A stretch of 64,000 bases of DNA, taken from NCBI RefSeq assembly GCF_000159015.1, contig NZ_DS999541.1, positions 1 through 64,000 on the forward strand, given 5' to 3'. This stretch comes from Gleimia coleocanis DSM 15436. GTDB taxonomy: Bacteria; Actinomycetota; Actinomycetes; Actinomycetales; Actinomycetaceae. A program made the translations under genes and the position numbers. This document shows, piece by piece, positions 9,061 to 18,530 of the stretch. Every line of letters starts with the position of its first letter. Within the stretch, counting starts at the first letter, position 1. The notes under the pieces were generated by a model. The model was not told the origin of the DNA and did not search any database. It worked only from the letters and a program-made list of their open reading frames with translations.

Positions 9061-9097
9061 CCCTTTCGAAGCTAGAAGCATCCGAAAGGGGTTTTTT
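9061..9097 (+). terminator. ilvB attenuator hairpin
   Basis: CCCTTTCG (9061-9068) pairs with CGAAAGGG (9083-9090), followed by G and six T (9092-9097). Its position between the leader peptide and the ilvB start makes it a conditional terminator. It also argues against the GTG at 9044 as the ilvB start, because that reading would run through the hairpin. Confidence 0.8.
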
Positions 9098-9121
9098 ATA
9101 GTCAAAATAAGCACTGGCAGA

Positions 9122-10918
9122 ATGGACACAGACATGAAAAAACCGGCGAATACTGAAGAAACCCTACAAGCCGCTCCCGAACGTATAACCGGAGCGCAAG
9201 CGATTATCCGTACATTAGAAAACCTGGGGGTAACTGACGTATTTGGAATGCCCGGTGGCGCTATCCTCCCCACCTACGATCCGTTAATGGAATCAAACCT
9301 ACGCCACATTCTGATTCGCCATGAACAAGGAGCTGGACACGCAGCAGAAGGCTATGCAATCTCAACTGGGAAAATTGGGTGTGCCATCGTAACTTCAGGA
9401 CCTGGAGCAACCAACACTCTCACCGCCCTAGCTGACGCAAACTTGGACTCCGTACCAATCGTGGTTATATCTGGTCAGGTTGCTACGAATTTCATAGGTA
9501 CCGACGCATTCCAAGAAGCCGATGTGATTGGAGCTGCTATGCCAATCACAAAGCACGGGTTCATAGTCCGTGAAGCAAAAGACATTCCAGCACGAATCGT
9601 AGAAGCCTTTCACTTAGCAAATACCGGTCGCCCAGGCCCGATCCTAGTAGACATCACCAAGTCAGCGCAAAATGAAATGCTTGACTTCGTATGGCCACCC
9701 GTAATGGACTTGCCGGGTTACTCCCCAGCCCACGAACCCAAAGAAGACGAAGTAGTAGCAGCTGCTACACTCATCGCACAATCACAAAAACCAGTGTTTT
9801 ACGTTGGTGGAGGACTGGTACGTGCACAGGCAGCGCACCTCTTAAAAGACCTGGTAGCAATCACCGATATTCCAGTCGTTACAACACTACCAGCCCGAGG
9901 CGCATTCCCAGACACCGACCCACATCATCTAGGGATGCCAGGCATGCACGGCAGTGTCCCAGCTGTTGGAGCGCTACAACGTGCAGACCTAGTAATCTCC
10001 CTCGGTGCTCGTTTTGACGACCGAGTAACCGGTAACCTCGACTCCTTCGCTACCCGCGCGAAAGTAATCCACGTAGATATTGACCCAGCAGAAATCTCGA
10101 AACTACGCCATGCAGATGCTCCAATAGTTGGACACCTGCTACCAGTTCTAGAATCCCTAAAACAGCAAATCCCACTCGCCTATAAAGAACACGGCAAACC
10201 AAACCTAGACAATTGGTGGAGTTTCCTTAACAAACTCAAAGCAGACTACCCATTGGGATGGGCAGAACCCACAGACGGAATGCTCGCCCCACAATACGTC
10301 ATCAAACGAATCTCTGACCTGACCGGGCCAGAAGCCATCTACGTAACCGGTGTCGGCCAACACCAAATGTGGAGTGCCCAATTCATCGAATTTGGAAACC
10401 CCGGATCATTCGTATCCTCATCCGGACTTGGAACCATGGGCTATTGCATACCTGCAGCTATGGGAGCCCAAGTTGGCAACCCAGGTACGAAAGTTTGGGC
10501 AATTGATGGTGACGGATCATTCCAGATGACGAACCAAGAATTAGCTACCTGTGTAATCAATAACATTCCTATCAAAGTAGCTCTCATAAATAACTCGGTA
10601 CTAGGTATGGTAAGGCAGTGGCAAACGTTGTTCTACAACAGTCGCTACTCAAACACCGTACTATCTACACCAGGCCAAGAAGTACCAAACTTCTTAAAAT
10701 TAGCAGAAGCATACGGAATTGAAGGAAAACGGGTATACACTGAAGCAGAAGCAGATGAAGCGATCAAGTGGGCGCTCAGCGTGAACGACCGTCCAGTGTT
10801 CATAGACTTCCGCGTATCTAAGGACTCACAAGTATGGCCAATGGTTGCAGCAGGAGTCTCAAACGACGCAATCCAGTACGCTCGCGGTATTGCACCAGAA
10901 TGGGATGAGGAGATCTAA
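9122..10918 (+). CDS. ilvB: Acetolactate synthase large (catalytic) subunit
   Basis: Makes 2-acetolactate or 2-aceto-2-hydroxybutyrate from pyruvate, the first common step of Val/Leu/Ile synthesis; uses ThDP, Mg and FAD. The sequence shows VFGMPGGAILPTYDPL, the catalytic Glu region RHEQGAGHAAEGYA, TSGPGATN, and the ThDP/Mg motif DGDGSFQMTNQELAT..NNSVLGMVRQWQ. 598 aa from the ATG at 9122, the usual length. A GTG at 9044 in frame would add 26 residues encoded by the attenuator and was rejected; ATG 9134 is an alternative. First gene of ilvBNC, one base before ilvN. Confidence 0.95.
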   Translation: MDTDMKKPANTEETLQAAPERITGAQAIIRTLENLGVTDVFGMPGGAILPTYDPLMESNLRHILIRHEQGAGHAAEGYAISTGKIGCAIVTSGPGATNTLTALADANLDSVPIVVISGQVATNFIGTDAFQEADVIGAAMPITKHGFIVREAKDIPARIVEAFHLANTGRPGPILVDITKSAQNEMLDFVWPPVMDLPGYSPAHEPKEDEVVAAATLIAQSQKPVFYVGGGLVRAQAAHLLKDLVAITDIPVVTTLPARGAFPDTDPHHLGMPGMHGSVPAVGALQRADLVISLGARFDDRVTGNLDSFATRAKVIHVDIDPAEISKLRHADAPIVGHLLPVLESLKQQIPLAYKEHGKPNLDNWWSFLNKLKADYPLGWAEPTDGMLAPQYVIKRISDLTGPEAIYVTGVGQHQMWSAQFIEFGNPGSFVSSSGLGTMGYCIPAAMGAQVGNPGTKVWAIDGDGSFQMTNQELATCVINNIPIKVALINNSVLGMVRQWQTLFYNSRYSNTVLSTPGQEVPNFLKLAEAYGIEGKRVYTEAEADEAIKWALSVNDRPVFIDFRVSKDSQVWPMVAAGVSNDAIQYARGIAPEWDEEI

Positions 10919-10919
10919 A

Positions 10920-11432
10920 ATGCCTGCAAAACACGCACTTTCCGTCCTCGTAGAAAATAAGCCCGGCGTACTCACCCGCGTAACAGCTCTGTTCGCCCGA
11001 CGGTCTTTCAACATCGTGTCTCTTGCTGTGGGAGAAACAGAACATCCTAAAGTGTCACGTATTACTTTAGTAGTTGAAGCTAGCGACAACGAAGTAGAAC
11101 AAATCGTAAAACAGCTCAATAAGCTCATAAACGTGCTAAAAATCGTCGACCTTTCAGAAATTCCCGCTGTACAACGGCGCCTAATGATGATTAAAGTACG
11201 AGCCGACGAAAGTCGCCGTACCGGGGTCCTACAAATCGTGGAACTATTCCGCGCACATGTAGTTGATGTTTCCCCTGAATCCGTAGTCATCGAATCTATC
11301 GGAAACGAAGAAAAACTTAATGCCCTGCTGGGAGCTCTCTCTCCGTATGGTTTAATCGAAATTGTCCAATCCGGTTCAGTGGCAATCAGCCGTGGACCAG
11401 AAGCCATCCTGGATCAACTAAAAGGAGAATAA
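10920..11432 (+). CDS. ilvN: Acetolactate synthase regulatory subunit
   Basis: The 170-aa small subunit that activates IlvB and confers valine feedback control. An N-terminal ACT domain begins [31 protein letters not shown], and a C-terminal ALS_ss_C domain follows (residues about 85-165). ATG at 10920 was chosen because GAGGAG lies 7 bases upstream and the ACT domain starts right there; the frame is open further up inside ilvB. It follows ilvB by one base and precedes ilvC by two, so the three genes form one operon. Confidence 0.95.
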   Translation: MPAKHALSVLVENKPGVLTRVTALFARRSFNIVSLAVGETEHPKVSRITLVVEASDNEVEQIVKQLNKLINVLKIVDLSEIPAVQRRLMMIKVRADESRRTGVLQIVELFRAHVVDVSPESVVIESIGNEEKLNALLGALSPYGLIEIVQSGSVAISRGPEAILDQLKGE

Positions 11433-11434
11433 TC

Positions 11435-12460
11435 ATGGCTGAAATGTTTTACGATGACGACGCAGATTTGTCACTAATTCAAAATAAGAAAGTTGCCATT
11501 ATCGGCTACGGTTCACAAGGGCACGCACATGCGCTTAACCTACGCGATTCCGGAGTACAGGTAGTAGTAGGTTTGCGTGAAGGCTCCACTTCTTGGAATA
11601 AAGCAGCAGAACAAGGGTTGGAAGTAGCGCCAATCGCCCAGGCAGTTGCCAGTGCAGACATAGTTATGATCCTCACCCCAGACCAGGTGCAACGCCACGT
11701 TTATGCTTCTGAGATTGCTCCAAACCTCAAAGCAGACGCAGCTTTGTTTTTCGCACACGGTTTTAATATCCGTTTCGGATACATCAGCCCGGATGCTTCC
11801 CATGACATTTGCATGGTAGCGCCAAAAGGTCCAGGACACACGGTACGTCGCCAGTATGAGGAAGGTCGTGGCGTGCCAGCAATCGTAGCAGTTGAAAATG
11901 ATGCTTCTGGTTCTGCTTGGGATCTGGCACTCTCTTACGCAAAGGCAGTAGGTGCAACTCGTGCGGGCGTAGTAAAGACCACTTTCAACGAGGAAACTGA
12001 AACTGACCTGTTCGGTGAACAAGCAGTTCTTTGCGGCGGTGTTTCCCAACTAATCCAGTACGGTTTTGAAACCCTGGTGGAAGCCGGCTACCAGCCAGAG
12101 ATCGCTTACTTCGAAGTCTGTCACGAACTGAAACTCATCGTAGATCTGATTAACGAGGGCGGTTTGGCAAAGCAACGTTGGTCATGCTCTGACACTGCAG
12201 AATACGGAGACTACGTATCCGGCCCACGAGTAATCACCCCAGACGTAAAAGACCACATGAAGGACGTTTTGGCAGACATTCAGTCCGGTGCTTTCGCAAA
12301 GCGTTTCATCGACGACCAGGATGCTGGCGCTCCAGAATTCCTGGCACTGCGTGCTAAAGGCGAATCCCACCCAATTGAAGCCACCGGTCAGGCTCTGCGA
12401 AAGAGTTTCGGCTGGTCTTCACGCGACGAAGACTACACTGACGGTTCCGCAGCGCGCTGA
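11435..12460 (+). CDS. ilvC: Ketol-acid reductoisomerase, class I (short form)
   Basis: Second step of branched-chain synthesis: Mg-dependent alkyl migration and NADPH reduction of acetolactate to dihydroxyisovalerate. 341 aa, typical of class I. The N-terminal Rossmann fold carries [17 protein letters not shown] (24-40); the knotted C-terminal domain holds the metal-binding [13 protein letters not shown] and a conserved [17 protein letters not shown] region. AAAGGAG lies upstream of the ATG. Last gene of the attenuated ilvBNC operon, followed by a hairpin terminator. Confidence 0.97.
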   Translation: MAEMFYDDDADLSLIQNKKVAIIGYGSQGHAHALNLRDSGVQVVVGLREGSTSWNKAAEQGLEVAPIAQAVASADIVMILTPDQVQRHVYASEIAPNLKADAALFFAHGFNIRFGYISPDASHDICMVAPKGPGHTVRRQYEEGRGVPAIVAVENDASGSAWDLALSYAKAVGATRAGVVKTTFNEETETDLFGEQAVLCGGVSQLIQYGFETLVEAGYQPEIAYFEVCHELKLIVDLINEGGLAKQRWSCSDTAEYGDYVSGPRVITPDVKDHMKDVLADIQSGAFAKRFIDDQDAGAPEFLALRAKGESHPIEATGQALRKSFGWSSRDEDYTDGSAAR

Positions 12461-12474
12461 AACTAACCCATGAG

Positions 12475-12518
12475 AGTTCGCCCTTCCTAATCCTTTAAAG
12501 TAGACGGAAGGGCGAACT
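12475..12518 (+). terminator. Terminator of ilvBNC
   Basis: A 13-bp perfect inverted repeat (12475-12487 with 12506-12518), 18-nt loop, 14 bases after the ilvC stop. The T-tail is weak (TCATAAT), so termination may be partial and ilvE may be partly co-transcribed. Confidence 0.6.
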
Positions 12519-12597
12519 TCATAATACGAAGAACGCTAAAAATCCGCCCTCGAAAATGATTATGGGCTTTTGTAAAACAGGTTCGGAAAGGACGTAG

Positions 12598-13743
12598 ATG
12601 AGTACTCAACCAACCCGTAGTTACCTGGAAGAACTGGGGAATCAGTCGGTTCCAGTTGCCACAGAAATTGCCGGTCGTTTTAAACCAACGGTACATCCTA
12701 ATCCCACACCTTTGGAAGCTAAAATAAAAATCCTAAAAGATTTAAAGTTTGGTCAAATGTTTAGTGACTACATGGCTCGGGCAGTGTGGACCCCTGAGAC
12801 CGGATGGACACAAAAAGTCATTCAACCTTACGGTCCAATCCAGCTTTCCCCAGCGGCAGCAGTGCTACACTACGGGCAAGAAGTCTTTGAAGGATTAAAA
12901 GCCTACCGTCATGCGGATGGATCAATCTGGAGTTTTCGACCAGGGTTTAACGCCGCGCGTTTCAACGCCTCTGCGCGGCGAATGGCAATGCCTGAACTGC
13001 CAGTTGAAGACTTCCTCAGCTCTATTATCGACACAGTGCGTGCAGATCCCACTTGGGTTCCTGAAACTAATGGATCTTCACTTTACCTACGCCCGTTCAT
13101 GTTCGCTTCAGAAGCATTTTTAGGTGTTCACTCTGCAAAAGAAATTACTTACCTAATGATTGCTTCCCCAGTGGGACCATATTTTGCTTCTGGGTTAAAG
13201 CCAGTGAAAATCTGGGTTAGCACAGAATATCACCGGGCTGCACCAGGTGGAACGGGAGCGGCGAAAACCGCTGGAAATTATGCGGCATCGTTACTTCCAC
13301 AACAGGAAGCTGCATCACGTGGATACGATCAAGTGTGCTACCTAGACGTAATAGAAAATCGTTTCTTAGAAGAGTTAGGTGGGATGAACGTATTCGCTGT
13401 ACGCAACGACGGAAGCATACTAACACCTGCAGTTACAGGCACGATTTTAGAAGGCGGTACGCGTTCTTCGATTATTACGTTGCTACACGATTCAGGTAGG
13501 GAAGTTTTTGAAACGCAGATTGCGGTGGACGACCTGGTTAAGTGGATTCAAACTGGAGAAGTGACTGAAATGTTTGCCTGTGGTACGGCTGCAGTAGTTA
13601 CTCCTATAGGTGAACTAGGTGGAGAAAATTTTAAGGCGCGCCCAAAGGGCGGGGAAGTTACTCAGTGGATTTACGATGAACTAACTGGAATCCAAAACGG
13701 GACTCGACCTGATAAGTATGGTTGGTTGTATCGTTTAGTGTAG
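12598..13743 (+). CDS. ilvE: Branched-chain amino acid aminotransferase
   Basis: Fold-type IV PLP aminotransferase (381 aa) for the last step of Val, Leu and Ile synthesis. It shows the actinobacterial IlvE features: LHYGQEVFEGLKAYRHADG near residue 91, the PLP-lysine segment GTGAAKTAGNYAASL near 219, LEELGGMNVFAV and CGTAAVVTPIGEL near 330. ATG at 12598 with GGAAAGGAC about 6 bases upstream. It lies 137 bases after ilvC, behind a hairpin, so it may have its own promoter. Convergent with ilvD. Confidence 0.95.
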   Translation: MSTQPTRSYLEELGNQSVPVATEIAGRFKPTVHPNPTPLEAKIKILKDLKFGQMFSDYMARAVWTPETGWTQKVIQPYGPIQLSPAAAVLHYGQEVFEGLKAYRHADGSIWSFRPGFNAARFNASARRMAMPELPVEDFLSSIIDTVRADPTWVPETNGSSLYLRPFMFASEAFLGVHSAKEITYLMIASPVGPYFASGLKPVKIWVSTEYHRAAPGGTGAAKTAGNYAASLLPQQEAASRGYDQVCYLDVIENRFLEELGGMNVFAVRNDGSILTPAVTGTILEGGTRSSIITLLHDSGREVFETQIAVDDLVKWIQTGEVTEMFACGTAAVVTPIGELGGENFKARPKGGEVTQWIYDELTGIQNGTRPDKYGWLYRLV

Positions 13744-13778
13744 CCCCGTACAGGGTAATGCGGATTGCAGATAGGAAA

Positions 13779-13817
13779 CGCCTGCCAGTTTAGGATAAAC
13801 CAAGGAACTGGCAGGCG
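13779..13817. terminator. Bidirectional terminator between ilvE and ilvD
   Basis: CGCCTGCCAGTT (13779-13790) pairs with AACTGGCAGGCG (13806-13817), a 12-bp perfect stem with a 15-nt loop in the 79-base gap between the convergent genes. Confidence 0.7.
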
Positions 13818-13822
13818 AAACT

Positions 13823-15700
13823 TTAGTTAAGTCGCTGGATTTGTGAAATATCGCGTGCGGCCCCTGATGAAGCAGAAGTTGCAGTTAAAGCATATAACTG
13901 CAACGACGCAGATACCTGGCGGTTACGTGTTAAAGGTGTCCACGGGCGCTCACGCTGTAACTGGGTTTGTCGACGAGCCTCTAAGACTTCATCCGATACA
14001 TCTAAATGCAATAGGCGTTGCTGTACGTCAATTACGATGCGGTCTCCGTTTTCAATTAGGCCAATCACGCCTCCAGCTGCTGCTTCAGGGGAAATATGTC
14101 CCACAGAAATACCTGAAGTGCCGCCAGAGAAACGACCATCAGTGATCAGAGCAACTTCCTTACCTAAGCCACGACCTTTTATGAAGGAAGTGGGGTAAAG
14201 CATTTCCTGCATGCCGGGACCACCAGAGGGGCCTTCGTAGCGGATAACTACGACGTGTCCGGCTTGGACAGTTTTATCTAAAATCTTTTCAATGGCTTCT
14301 TCTTGAGACTCAAAAACTATTGCTTCACCTTCAAAATGAAAGAGGGAAGGATCAATACCAGCAGCTTTAATGATTGCGCCATCTGCAGCTAGGTTGCCGT
14401 GCAGAACGGTTAAGCCACCATTTTGGGTGTACGCGTGTGCTACATCGCGGATACAACCTCTTGTAGCGTCAGTATCTAAAGTGGACCAACGATTGTCAGT
14501 AGAGAATGCTTCCGTAGTGCGTTTATTACCAGGGGCAGCGTGGAATAAGTCCAGGGCTTTTTCGGTAGCTTGCCCTCCGCGAATATCCCAGTCGTCCAAC
14601 CAGGAACGCAGGTCCCTAGAATGGATGGAACGAACAGTATGGCGAAGTAGCCCACCTCGGTCCAGTTCGCCTAATAACGCGGGTACACCACCTGCACGGT
14701 GTACATCTTCCATATGATAGTCATTGTGGTTTGGAGCTACTTTTGATAGGCATGGAACGGTGTCGCCTAATGCGCCAATATCGTCAATGTTGAAATCTAT
14801 GCCTGCTTCCACTGCGGCTGCCAGTAGGTGTAGGACTGTGTTAGAAGATCCTCCCATTGCCATGTCAAGAGTCATAGCGTTGTAGAAAGCGTCTTTGGAG
14901 GCAATCGAACGGGGCAGGACACTCTTATCCTCATGCTGATAGTAGTCGCGTGCCAGTTGCATGACTACGCGCCCGGCTTCTTCAAATAGTGCTTCGCGTG
15001 ATTTATGGGTGGCCAGGGTTGAGCCGTTACCCGGCAGGGATAGCCCCAGGGCTTCGGTTAAACAGTTCATGGAGTTCGCGGTGAACATGCCTGAGCAGGC
15101 TCCGCAGGTGGGGCAGGCTGCTTTTTCGAGGGCGGAGATGGCCGCGTCAGAGATTGAATCATCAGCTGTGGCGTTCATAACTGTAACTAGGTTGCCACGT
15201 CCATGTTCGGATGGGCCGACGATCAGGCTAGGGTCAATATTTTTACCGGCTTCCATTGGCCCGCCAGAGACAAATACTGTCGGAATGTTTAGGCGTAGTG
15301 CGGCGAGCAACATACCTGGGGTGATTTTGTCACAGTTTGAGATACAGACCAGGGCATCAGCACAGTGGGCGCGCACCATGTACTCTACTGCGTCTGCAAT
15401 GATTTCACGGCTGGGTAGGGAATATAGCATTCCCTCATGTCCCATGGCGATACCGTCATCTACGGCAATGGTATTGAATTCTTTGGAAACCCCACCGTTT
15501 TCAGTGATGGTTGCGGCGACGATTTTACCCATGTCACGCAGGTGCACGTGTCCGGGGACAAACTGGGTGAAAGAGTTAGCGATTGCTACGATTGGTTTGC
15601 CGAAGTCATCATCGCCCATGCCGGTAGCCCGCCAAAGCGCGCGAGCTCCAGCCATGTTACGACCACTGGTGGAGGTAGCTGAACGCAGGGGGATAGGCAT
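13823..15700 (-). CDS. ilvD: Dihydroxy-acid dehydratase
   Basis: Third step of Val/Leu/Ile synthesis, dehydrating dihydroxy acids to 2-keto acids with an Fe-S cluster. 625 aa. Cluster ligands are visible in [12 protein letters not shown] (near residue 122) and [17 protein letters not shown] (near 195); the C-terminal half has [20 protein letters not shown] and [22 protein letters not shown], which are diagnostic of the IlvD/Edd family. The ATG at 15700 is preceded by AAGGAG at good spacing. Transcribed on its own, opposite to the other ilv genes, so it sits outside the ilvBNC attenuator. Confidence 0.97.
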   Translation of the reverse strand: MPIPLRSATSTSGRNMAGARALWRATGMGDDDFGKPIVAIANSFTQFVPGHVHLRDMGKIVAATITENGGVSKEFNTIAVDDGIAMGHEGMLYSLPSREIIADAVEYMVRAHCADALVCISNCDKITPGMLLAALRLNIPTVFVSGGPMEAGKNIDPSLIVGPSEHGRGNLVTVMNATADDSISDAAISALEKAACPTCGACSGMFTANSMNCLTEALGLSLPGNGSTLATHKSREALFEEAGRVVMQLARDYYQHEDKSVLPRSIASKDAFYNAMTLDMAMGGSSNTVLHLLAAAVEAGIDFNIDDIGALGDTVPCLSKVAPNHNDYHMEDVHRAGGVPALLGELDRGGLLRHTVRSIHSRDLRSWLDDWDIRGGQATEKALDLFHAAPGNKRTTEAFSTDNRWSTLDTDATRGCIRDVAHAYTQNGGLTVLHGNLAADGAIIKAAGIDPSLFHFEGEAIVFESQEEAIEKILDKTVQAGHVVVIRYEGPSGGPGMQEMLYPTSFIKGRGLGKEVALITDGRFSGGTSGISVGHISPEAAAGGVIGLIENGDRIVIDVQQRLLHLDVSDEVLEARRQTQLQRERPWTPLTRNRQVSASLQLYALTATSASSGAARDISQIQRLN

Positions 15701-16327
15701 GGAATAACTCCTTAAAACTGTAGTTTAATAATGGCTGAACTGGCCAAAATATGCTTAATCTTATCTTATTAATGAAAGATGACTAATGAGTATCTCATAC
15801 AATGGCGATTGACGCTGTGAGTAGGCGCGTAAGATGAAGGGCATGGATAGAGATAACACTTTACTATCTGAAGTTGTGTGTTAGTACTGAAACTGTATTG
15901 CAGGATGCTGTTTTAACGAAGAAGAATTGAGAAGGAGTTTTGCTTCGTATCGGGCCAGGCGAGCCGGATCAAAGATACAGTTGATCTAATAAAAACTTTG
16001 GAATGTGTGCACTTTTGCTTCTAGAGTTTTCCGTAGTTATAGAAGATGCTCTCATTTGAGCTTTCCAATACATGGGCGTTACTGGGGTCCGGGTCAGAGC
16101 AACCTAGATAGACCCGTGGAATTATTAGATTATAGGTGCAATGCATGACGCACATTATCGAAGGTATGGGTACTTTGTAAAGAAGCGTGATACTGAACTT
16201 GTGAATAACATTATAATTGACATTATTGCGGGTAAGTATCGTGCAGTCATTTAGCCTAATGCACTAACGGATTAGCTGTTTTACGCCAAACGGAACTTAT
16301 TTGCCCAACCACCTTAGGAGATTCTAA
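15701..16327. other. Gene-poor decayed stretch upstream of ilvD
   Basis: About 630 bases with no credible intact gene. A 37-codon reading frame at 16141-16254 (+) contains RDTELVNNIIIDIIAGKYR, loosely like the first helix of GntR-type regulators (..I..DI.aG.y), then stops; frames either side are broken by many stops. This is best read as remnants of lost genes. The ilvD promoter must lie near 15710-15800 but no clear hexamers were identified. Confidence 0.35.
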
Positions 16328-16598
16328 ATGATTTATATAAAAGGGGAACCGAAAAATCATTTGGTGTTTTCTAAAAAGCTAAAACCATTAGCTTAATCGC
16401 TATGGTATTAGCATTTGGCGCCCTAGTAATAGTGATCTTCCACCGGCTAGTGGGGGATCACTGGTGCTGTGTAGTTTACCGTTAAGTGCAGGGGCTGCGA
16501 TACTGGGAACTGGAAACGCCTGTGGGGTATTTTGCCATAGGAATGCTACTTTGAGTATTTCCCGTCGCACTTATTCTGCTCTTAGGGGTCTGATATAA
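16328..16598 (+). pseudogene. Degraded small membrane-protein gene
   Basis: A good AGGAG (16316-16320) precedes an ATG at 16328, but the frame ends after 22 codons. Hydrophobic coding resumes in another frame (TISLIAMVLAFGALVIVIFH, about 16389-16448) and in a third (SLVLCSLPLSAGAAILGTGN, about 16459-16518) before ending at a TAA at 16598. The pattern fits a two-span membrane protein broken by two frameshifts. No family was recognised. The ORFs are short, so chance hydrophobic frames remain possible. Confidence 0.35.
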
Positions 16599-16601
16599 GT
16601 A

Positions 16602-16647
16602 TCCCCTGGCTGGTGCTTGCAAAGAATTTTTAGCGCCAGCCAGGGGA
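16602..16647. terminator. Hairpin terminator before the LLM oxidoreductase stop
   Basis: A 16-bp stem (16602-16617 with 16632-16647, one G-U pair) flanked by TTTTAAT on the plus side. It lies 7 bases past the stop of the minus-strand LLM gene and probably ends that transcript as well as any remnant plus-strand transcript. Confidence 0.7.
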
Positions 16648-16653
16648 TTTTAA

Positions 16654-17667
16654 TCACTTACCGTAAACCTCACGCAAAGCTGGTGCAACAACTTCGCCCA
16701 GTATCTGGATCTGTTCCAAAACCATGTCTACAGGCTGACCAGCGTGGTCAATCAGGAACAGTAGACGCTTAACATCACCGTAGTGATCCTTCATCTTCGC
16801 GTAGCGATCGATTACCATTTCTGGAGTGCCCACGGTCAGTGGGGTAGCCTGTTCAAAGCTTTCCAAAGATGGACCGTGACCGTAAACAGGAGCGTTATCA
16901 AAGAATGGGCGGAAAATACGCTTTGCTTCAGCTTCAGTATCAGCCATGTAAACCTGACCACCAATACCCACGATAGCGTCTTCCTTAGCGCCGTGGCCGT
17001 AAGCTTCCCAGCGTTCACGGTAGAGGTTAATTAGGGAAGCAGTATGTTCCATGTTCCAGAAAATGTTGTTATGGAAGAAACCATCCTTGTAACGAGCAGC
17101 TAAGTCAGCGGTTTCAACAGAACGAATGGAACCATGCCACACGAAAGGCGCCTTGCCGTTAAGCGGGCGAGGAGTAGAAGTGAAGTTAACCAGTGGAGTA
17201 CGGAACTTACCTTCCCAATTAACTACATCTTCATGCCATAGGCGGTGTAGCAAACCATAGTTTTCTTCTGCCAATTCCAAGCCATCAAACGGGCTCTTGC
17301 CAAACCAAGGGTAAACAGCAGTGGTGTTGCCACGACCTAGCATCACAGAAACACGGTCGCCTGCCATGTGCTGTAGCATCGCGAAATCTTCAGCAATTTT
17401 TACAGGGTCATTAGTAGTAATCAAAGTGGTTGCAGTAGTCAGATGCAGTTTAGTGGTCTGACCAGCAATGAAACCAAGCGTGGTAGTTGGAGAGGAAGAG
17501 AAGAAAGGTAGGTTGTGGTGTTCACCTAAACCGAAAGTATCCAGGCCAGCTGCTTCAGTTGCCTTAGCGATCTGCACGATTTCTTGAATACGCTGTGCTT
17601 CATCAGCTGGTTCGTTAGTCACTGGGTTAGTGGTTAAGTCGGATACTGAAAATACGCCGATTTCCAT
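16654..17667 (-). CDS. LLM-class flavin-dependent oxidoreductase
   Basis: A 337-aa bacterial-luciferase-like protein. The N-terminus MEIGVFSV, the GLGEHHNLPFFSSSPTTTLGFIAGQT strand, a TNDPVKIAEDFAMLQHMAGDRVSVMLGRGN segment and the late KDGFFHNNIFW region are typical of the F420/FMN-dependent LLM family (group 1). Such enzymes are monooxygenases or reductases; the substrate is unknown. GAAAGGA lies upstream of the ATG. Monocistronic, with its own terminator. Confidence 0.88.
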   Translation of the reverse strand: MEIGVFSVSDLTTNPVTNEPADEAQRIQEIVQIAKATEAAGLDTFGLGEHHNLPFFSSSPTTTLGFIAGQTTKLHLTTATTLITTNDPVKIAEDFAMLQHMAGDRVSVMLGRGNTTAVYPWFGKSPFDGLELAEENYGLLHRLWHEDVVNWEGKFRTPLVNFTSTPRPLNGKAPFVWHGSIRSVETADLAARYKDGFFHNNIFWNMEHTASLINLYRERWEAYGHGAKEDAIVGIGGQVYMADTEAEAKRIFRPFFDNAPVYGHGPSLESFEQATPLTVGTPEMVIDRYAKMKDHYGDVKRLLFLIDHAGQPVDMVLEQIQILGEVVAPALREVYGK

Positions 17668-17772
17668 TTTATTAGTCCTTTCGAAGGTTTATTTTCTCTA
17701 CAAGGAGAGGTTGGCTCTGATTCTAGTACGATTAAACAAGTAGTGCATAGTTGAAAGTAGGATAATAGCGGA

Positions 17773-18525
17773 ATGTGTTTCACTGCATTAAAAGAGGAAT
17801 TGAAGTGGACTTTTACGTTACCAATGACTTGGTTACAAGGGGTGCTTATAAACTTGGTTTTAGCAGGAGTCTATCGTTTATTTTGGACTCTGGAAGCAAA
17901 CCCTAAATATGACACGGTTTTACTTTACACAGTTTATTTTGCAACTTTCATAATGGCAGACGTAACTACTACTAATATTTTTGGTGCAGATTTAGAGCGA
18001 ACCTGGCGTAAACTTCAACAAGGCGAATCCTTCAGAGCGATTTTAATGCGTAAAAATGTTATACAGTTTTTAGTTATTATTCTGCCGTTTTTACTAATTA
18101 CTTATGCCTGGACAGAATACTTATATGTAGATGCGCAACTGCTGCGAACTATTCCCGGTATTTTATACCCGATGCTACTTTTCTTAGGAATAGGAAATCT
18201 AATATCAGTTCTATACGTAGTACCTGCAGTAGGGTTGCAATGGCACTTAAAAAACTTATTTAACATTCGTAAACAAATACCAGTAGTAGTTGCTTATCTG
18301 ATTCCGTTCGTGCTTTATGCAGTATGGGTTTTTACTGATCTACCCGGCTGGCTAAATCAGATTCTACGTGCGTTGGGAAGTGACATAATGGTTCTCCCTG
18401 CAGAGTCAGCTACACTGCTAGTAGTTAGTTCGTTTGTAGCCTATGGGGTTTTAACCTCTCTAGCGGTTGCCCTACACCGTCGGTTCGGATTAGTAATCTG
18501 GGGCGAATTTTCCAAAGGCGTCTGA
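17773..18525 (+). CDS. Hypothetical multi-pass membrane protein
   Basis: A 250-aa protein with about six hydrophobic segments (residues near 20-36, 50-68, 95-113, 130-155, 170-190, 215-235), with charged loops such as DLERTWRKLQQGESFRAILMRKN. The topology and size resemble the permease subunit of an ABC-2-type exporter, but no ATPase gene is adjacent, and I do not recognise the family. It is flanked by the divergent LLM gene and ends five bases before the convergent PLP-protein gene. The start at ATG 17773 lacks a clear ribosome binding site. Confidence 0.65.
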   Translation: MCFTALKEELKWTFTLPMTWLQGVLINLVLAGVYRLFWTLEANPKYDTVLLYTVYFATFIMADVTTTNIFGADLERTWRKLQQGESFRAILMRKNVIQFLVIILPFLLITYAWTEYLYVDAQLLRTIPGILYPMLLFLGIGNLISVLYVVPAVGLQWHLKNLFNIRKQIPVVVAYLIPFVLYAVWVFTDLPGWLNQILRALGSDIMVLPAESATLLVVSSFVAYGVLTSLAVALHRRFGLVIWGEFSKGV

Positions 18526-18530
18526 AAACA

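Noticed and set aside
9044-9121. GTG at 9044 as the ilvB start, adding 26 residues
   Set aside because: This stretch contains the attenuator hairpin and its T-run, and the extra residues are not like IlvB. Translation should start after the terminator, at 9122 or 9134.
10859-11407. Open frame antisense to ilvN
   Set aside because: A product of codon bias on the other strand of a clear gene; Ser/Thr/Arg-rich, with no motif.
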